Shown in pieces: positions 23,282 to 26,201 of a DNA stretch of 26,201 nt (position 1 is the stretch's first letter; the number at the start of each line of letters is the position of its first letter). The DNA lies in the NCBI GenBank assembly GCA_000433175.1, contig HF986710.1:16593-42793 (forward strand). Direction: 5' to 3'. Origin of the DNA: Prevotella sp. CAG:1058. Its GTDB lineage: Bacteria; Bacteroidota; Bacteroidia; Bacteroidales; Bacteroidaceae. The notes beneath the pieces were generated by a model that saw only the letters and a program-made list of their open reading frames with translations, was not told the origin of the DNA and did not search any database. The translations under genes and the position numbers were made by a program.

Positions 23282-24610
23282 ATGAAGATGAAAATTGCCA
23301 TAATTACATTTGCCCTTGCCTGCACCGGAACCGCAGGCGCGCAACAGGAATGGTCGCTCAACCGCTGCATCAGCTATGCAATCGAGCATGCCACGGAAGT
23401 AGGCCGCGAGCGCATAGAGCAGAAGCAGGCCATGACGGAATACCGCACCTCGCTGCTCGACTTCCTGCCAAGCGTCTCGGCCCAGGTGGGCGGGCAATAC
23501 AACTGGGGACGAAACATAGACCCGGAGACCAACACGTACAACAACGTCACCACCTTCAACAACGGCTACCAGATATTCGCGTCAATGCCTGTTGTTGACT
23601 GGGGACGGACGTGGAACGCATACCGCATGGCGCGCATAACCAAGAACACATCGGCCACGGCGCTGCAGAAGGCCAAGGACGACAAGGCAATAGACGTCAT
23701 GCAGAAGTTTGTCGACGCCGTGTACGCCATAAAGTCGATAGAGATTACCGACAGGAAGCTGGCCGACTCGAAAGCCCTGCTGGCAAAGACGCGCAAGTTA
23801 TACGAACTGGGCGAGAAGAGCCGCCCCGACGTGGCACAGATGGAGAGCCTTGTGGCCGAGGACGACTACAACCTGCTGCACCAGAAAAACCTGGCACGCA
23901 ACGCCCTGCTTGCACTGAAGACGGCGATGAACTATCCGGCGGCCGACACTCTACGCCCCGACTGCTCCATGGCCGGACTGACAGTGCTGCTGCCCGACGG
24001 ACTTGCCACAGACGGCATGGCGCTTGACAGCAAGCCCGACATCATAATGGCCGACGCTGACGTGGAAAAGGCAAGGCTCGAATGGAAAATAAGACGCGCA
24101 AACCTGTTGCCGCAGCTATCGCTTGGCGCAGGCGTGTCAACCAACTACAATATAACTCTCTCTCAACATCAGGACAGGCAGCCCTTCAAGTCGCAATTCC
24201 GCAACAACTTGGGCGAATATGTCTATCTGACACTCTCTATCCCCATCTTCTCTCCTTCCACATGGAGCTCGGTAAAGCGCGCCAAGGCCGACTATCAGCT
24301 GGCGAGGCTCAACGCGCAGGACACAAGGCGCAAGCTGGGCGACGCCGCCATGCAGGCCGTAACCGACTATGAGGGCTACCGTAAGGAAGTGAGACAGATG
24401 GAGATAAAGGTGGCAGCCGACTCGCTGGCCTACCGCCTGTCATACCGGAAATACGAGGAGGGCATGCTCTCTACGTTCGACATACACGAGGCGGCGCAGA
24501 CTTATCTCGAAAGCAGCATAACGCTGCTGCAACTCAGGATGCTGCTCGCCATAAGGGGAAAACTCGTAAAATACTACATAAACAACGAACCGCTATGGAC
24601 ATCAAACTGA
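23282..24610 (+). CDS. TolC-family outer-membrane efflux channel protein
   Basis: Outer-membrane channel of a three-part exporter, 442 residues from ATG 23282 (MKMKIAIITFALACTGTAGA; ATG 23288 is equally possible). Either start gives a clean signal peptide ending near AGAQQ. The mature part begins with EWSLNRCISYAIEHA, the usual TolC-family opening. It shows the two repeated helical hairpins: first YRTSLLDFLPSVSAQVGGQYNWG with WGRTWNAYRMARITKNT, then LEWKIRRANLLPQLSLGAGV with IPIFSPSTWSSVKRAKADY. The IPIF motif and the final hairpin DSLAYRLSYRKYEEGMLSTFDIHEAAQTYLES are typical. The adaptor gene starts 16 bases before its stop. Expression is probably sigma-54 dependent under the divergent regulator. 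The predicted transcript start leaves a leader of only about three to nine bases. Confidence 0.92.
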   Translation: MKMKIAIITFALACTGTAGAQQEWSLNRCISYAIEHATEVGRERIEQKQAMTEYRTSLLDFLPSVSAQVGGQYNWGRNIDPETNTYNNVTTFNNGYQIFASMPVVDWGRTWNAYRMARITKNTSATALQKAKDDKAIDVMQKFVDAVYAIKSIEITDRKLADSKALLAKTRKLYELGEKSRPDVAQMESLVAEDDYNLLHQKNLARNALLALKTAMNYPAADTLRPDCSMAGLTVLLPDGLATDGMALDSKPDIIMADADVEKARLEWKIRRANLLPQLSLGAGVSTNYNITLSQHQDRQPFKSQFRNNLGEYVYLTLSIPIFSPSTWSSVKRAKADYQLARLNAQDTRRKLGDAAMQAVTDYEGYRKEVRQMEIKVAADSLAYRLSYRKYEEGMLSTFDIHEAAQTYLESSITLLQLRMLLAIRGKLVKYYINNEPLWTSN

Positions 24611-24956
24611 AACAGAGGAAATACTGGATTCCAAGGAAATACTGGCCGTGGGCAGGCGGAGGCGCATTTATAATAGCGCTGCTTGTATGGCTGGGCACGA
24701 TGAACTTCACGTCGACGCTGCGTGTTGACCGCCGCGGCCTCAGCATAGGACAGGTAAGCAAGGCGCAGTTTGACGACTACGTGAGCGTAGACGGCAGCGT
24801 GGTGCCCATACAGGTGGTGCAGATTTCGTCGGAAGAAGGCGGCGTGGTGCTCGAAAAGGTGAAGGAGGAAGGCACCCACGTCAACAAGGGCGACGTGATA
24901 ATACGCCTGAACAACTCAAACCTCGACCTCGAGATACTCAACGCCGAGAGCGAACT

Positions 24957-25140
24957 GGCCGAGAAGCAGAACATGCTGCGCAGCACACGCCTGTCGATGG
25001 AGCAGGACCAGCTGAACAACAGCAACGAGGCGCTGCAGCTGAGCATGGGGCTGAGAAGCAGAACATGCTGCGCAGCACGCGCCTGTCGATGGAACAGGAC
25101 CAGCTGAACAACAGCAACGAGGCGCTGCAGCTGAACATGG
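24957..25140 (+). repeat. 92-bp tandem duplication in the adaptor gene
   Basis: Copies 24957-25048 and 25049-25140 abut exactly. They differ at four bases: 24960/25052 (Ala GCC/GCT), 24987/25079 (Thr ACA/ACG), 25002/25094 (Glu GAG/GAA) and 25043/25135 (Ser AGC/Asn AAC). The length is not a multiple of three, so the frame is broken. Confidence 0.95.
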
Positions 25141-25645
25141 ACGTAAAGACCAAGCACAGGGCTTACCGCCACCAAGAGGCGCTGCAGAAGGAGGAGCTGA
25201 ACTCGCGCGAAGACTACCTGAAGGCCAAGGAGGAATATGAGCTGGCCGTGCAGAAGGAGAAGCTGATAAACCAACGCTTGAAGAAGACCAACGAGCTTAA
25301 CCGCTCGCAGGTGGAGCAGATGACATCAGACCTGGCATCGATGCGCAAGAACGTCGAGCTGGTGCGCGAGCGCAAGGCAAGGCTCAACGTGCGCTCGACC
25401 ATAGACGGCGAGATAGGACTGCTCGACGTTGAACTCGGCCAAAGCATATCGCCGGGACAGAAAATAGGCGTCATCAACGACCTGAGCGACTACAAGGTGG
25501 AGGCGCAGGTAGACGAGCACTACATAGACCGCGTGCATGCCGGACTGTCGGCCACGTTCGAGCAGAACGGCAAAAAATACCGCCTGACCGTGCGCAAGGT
25601 GTATCCAGAGGTGCGCGAGGGCCGCTTCAAGATAGACTTCACCTT

Positions 25646-26027
25646 CAGCGGCGCACGCCCCAAGAACATACGCACGGGACAAACATACTACGTTGACCTG
25701 CAACTGGGCGAGTCGAAAAAGGCAATAATCATACCTAAAGGCACGTTTTACAGCGTGACGGGAGGCTCGTGGATATTCGTTCTAGACAAGGACGGCCGCA
25801 AGGCATACAGGCGCAAGATACGCATAGGGCGGCAGACAGCGGCGCACGCCCCAAGAACATACGCACGGGACAAACATACTACGTTGACCTGCAACTGGGC
25901 GAGTCGAAAAAGGCAATAATCATACCTAAAGGCACGTTTTACAGCGTGACGGGCGGCTCGTGGATATTCGTTCTCGACAAGGACGGGCGCAAGGCTTACA
26001 GGCGCAAGATACGCATAGGGCGGCAGA
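25646..26027 (+). repeat. 191-bp tandem duplication in the adaptor gene
   Basis: Copies 25646-25836 and 25837-26027 abut exactly. They differ at four bases, all silent: 25763/25954 (GGA/GGC), 25784/25975 (CTA/CTC), 25796/25987 (GGC/GGG) and 25805/25996 (GCA/GCT). The length is two more than a multiple of three. Confidence 0.95.
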
Positions 26028-26145
26028 ACCCGCAGTATTATGAGGTGCTTGAGGGTCTCGAGCCGGGCGAACAGGTAATAGTGAGCGGATATGAGGGCTA
26101 TAAGAACAACGAAATACTTGTACTCGAACAGTAACCTTAAACGTC

Positions 26146-26188
26146 TGCGGCGGCATTGGGAAACGCCATCAATATGGCGACAGCCGCA
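26146..26188 (+). other. Possible two-tier hairpin after the adaptor gene
   Basis: The outer stem is TGCGGC (26146-26151) with GCCGCA (26183-26188). The inner stem is CGCCAT (26164-26169) with ATGGCG (26174-26179) around the loop CAAT. No T run follows before the window ends, so it may be an intercistronic structure and not a terminator. Confidence 0.35.
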
Positions 26189-26201
26189 AAGGCATAATGC
26201 A

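Larger units (their letters stand above)
24595..26134 (+). pseudogene. HlyD/AcrA-type periplasmic adaptor gene, disrupted by two tandem duplications
   Basis: Adaptor that links an inner-membrane pump to the TolC-like channel. The start is clean (MDIKLKQRKYWIPRKYWPWA), with one membrane helix at about 21-36 (GGGAFIIALLVWLGTM). A lipoyl-like half domain follows (VVPIQVVQISSEEGGVVLEK, then EGTHVNKGDVIIRLNNS). The coiled-coil hairpin (LEILNAESELAEKQNMLRST to ERKARLNVRSTIDGEIG), the second lipoyl half and beta-barrel (LGQSISPGQKIGVIND, VEAQVDEHYIDRV) and the membrane-proximal end (GLEPGEQVIVSGYEGY) then appear in successive frames. Frames shift after a 92-bp tandem repeat (24957-25140) and again after a 191-bp tandem repeat (25646-26027). 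Removing one copy of each leaves 1257 bases, exactly 419 codons, giving a normal 418-residue adaptor. The lesions are either real or an assembly product of two alleles. It overlaps the tolC-like stop by 16 bases. Confidence 0.85.

Overview
The window looks like chromosomal DNA from a Bacteroidales bacterium, most likely Prevotella or a close relative. Several genes have TAnnTTTG (-7) boxes with a TTG about 20 bases upstream, the Bacteroidetes promoter type. Shine-Dalgarno sequences are scarce. The protein families also fit: a Bacteroides-type Lrp regulator, a T9SS-type secreted adhesin with gingipain-like modules, an OstA/parvulin/mutL cluster, and an NtrC-type regulator beside a TolC/HlyD operon. 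No rRNA, tRNA, CRISPR array, integrase or transposase was seen.

Layout. (1) Positions 3-2393: a proton-channel operon of ExbB/TolQ (5' end outside the window), an unrecognised four-helix membrane protein and two ExbD proteins. (2) 2456-4499: an Lrp/AsnC regulator and a YitT membrane protein, each with its own promoter. (3) 4650-9932: two secreted proteins, a family 1 pectate lyase and a 1104-residue multidomain adhesin-like protein, each followed by a good hairpin terminator. (4) 10271-18717: guaB, two parvulin foldases, an OstA-like protein, a small membrane protein and mutL, closely packed. The two foldases and the OstA protein suggest an outer-membrane assembly module. (5) 18718-20350: an AT-rich two-gene cassette at the 3' end of mutL. 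It holds an unrecognised protein and a frameshifted agmatine-deiminase-family gene. It is flanked by two 30-bp copies of the last mutL codons that differ only at synonymous positions. (6) 20502-26134: a histidine kinase and a sigma-54 activator on the minus strand, divergent from a tolC-like gene and a HlyD-type adaptor gene on the plus strand.

How the parts work together. The intergenic region 22957-23281 can be read as a complete regulatory circuit. It has an ordinary promoter for the regulator/kinase operon and a GG-N10-GC sigma-54 promoter for the efflux operon. Two inverted repeats, spaced 21 bp apart and placed about 90-110 bases upstream of the predicted sigma-54 start, look like enhancer sites. 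A weaker third copy lies next to the regulator's own promoter. The natural reading is that this two-component pair switches on the adjacent TolC/HlyD exporter, whose inner-membrane pump probably lies beyond the right edge.

Caution. The HlyD gene carries two tandem duplications (92 and 191 bp), and seven of the eight differences between copies are synonymous. Removing one copy of each restores one open frame of 418 residues. This pattern suggests allelic variants joined in tandem, possibly by an assembler working on mixed strains. The mutL-tail repeat and the deiminase frameshift should be read with that possibility in mind.
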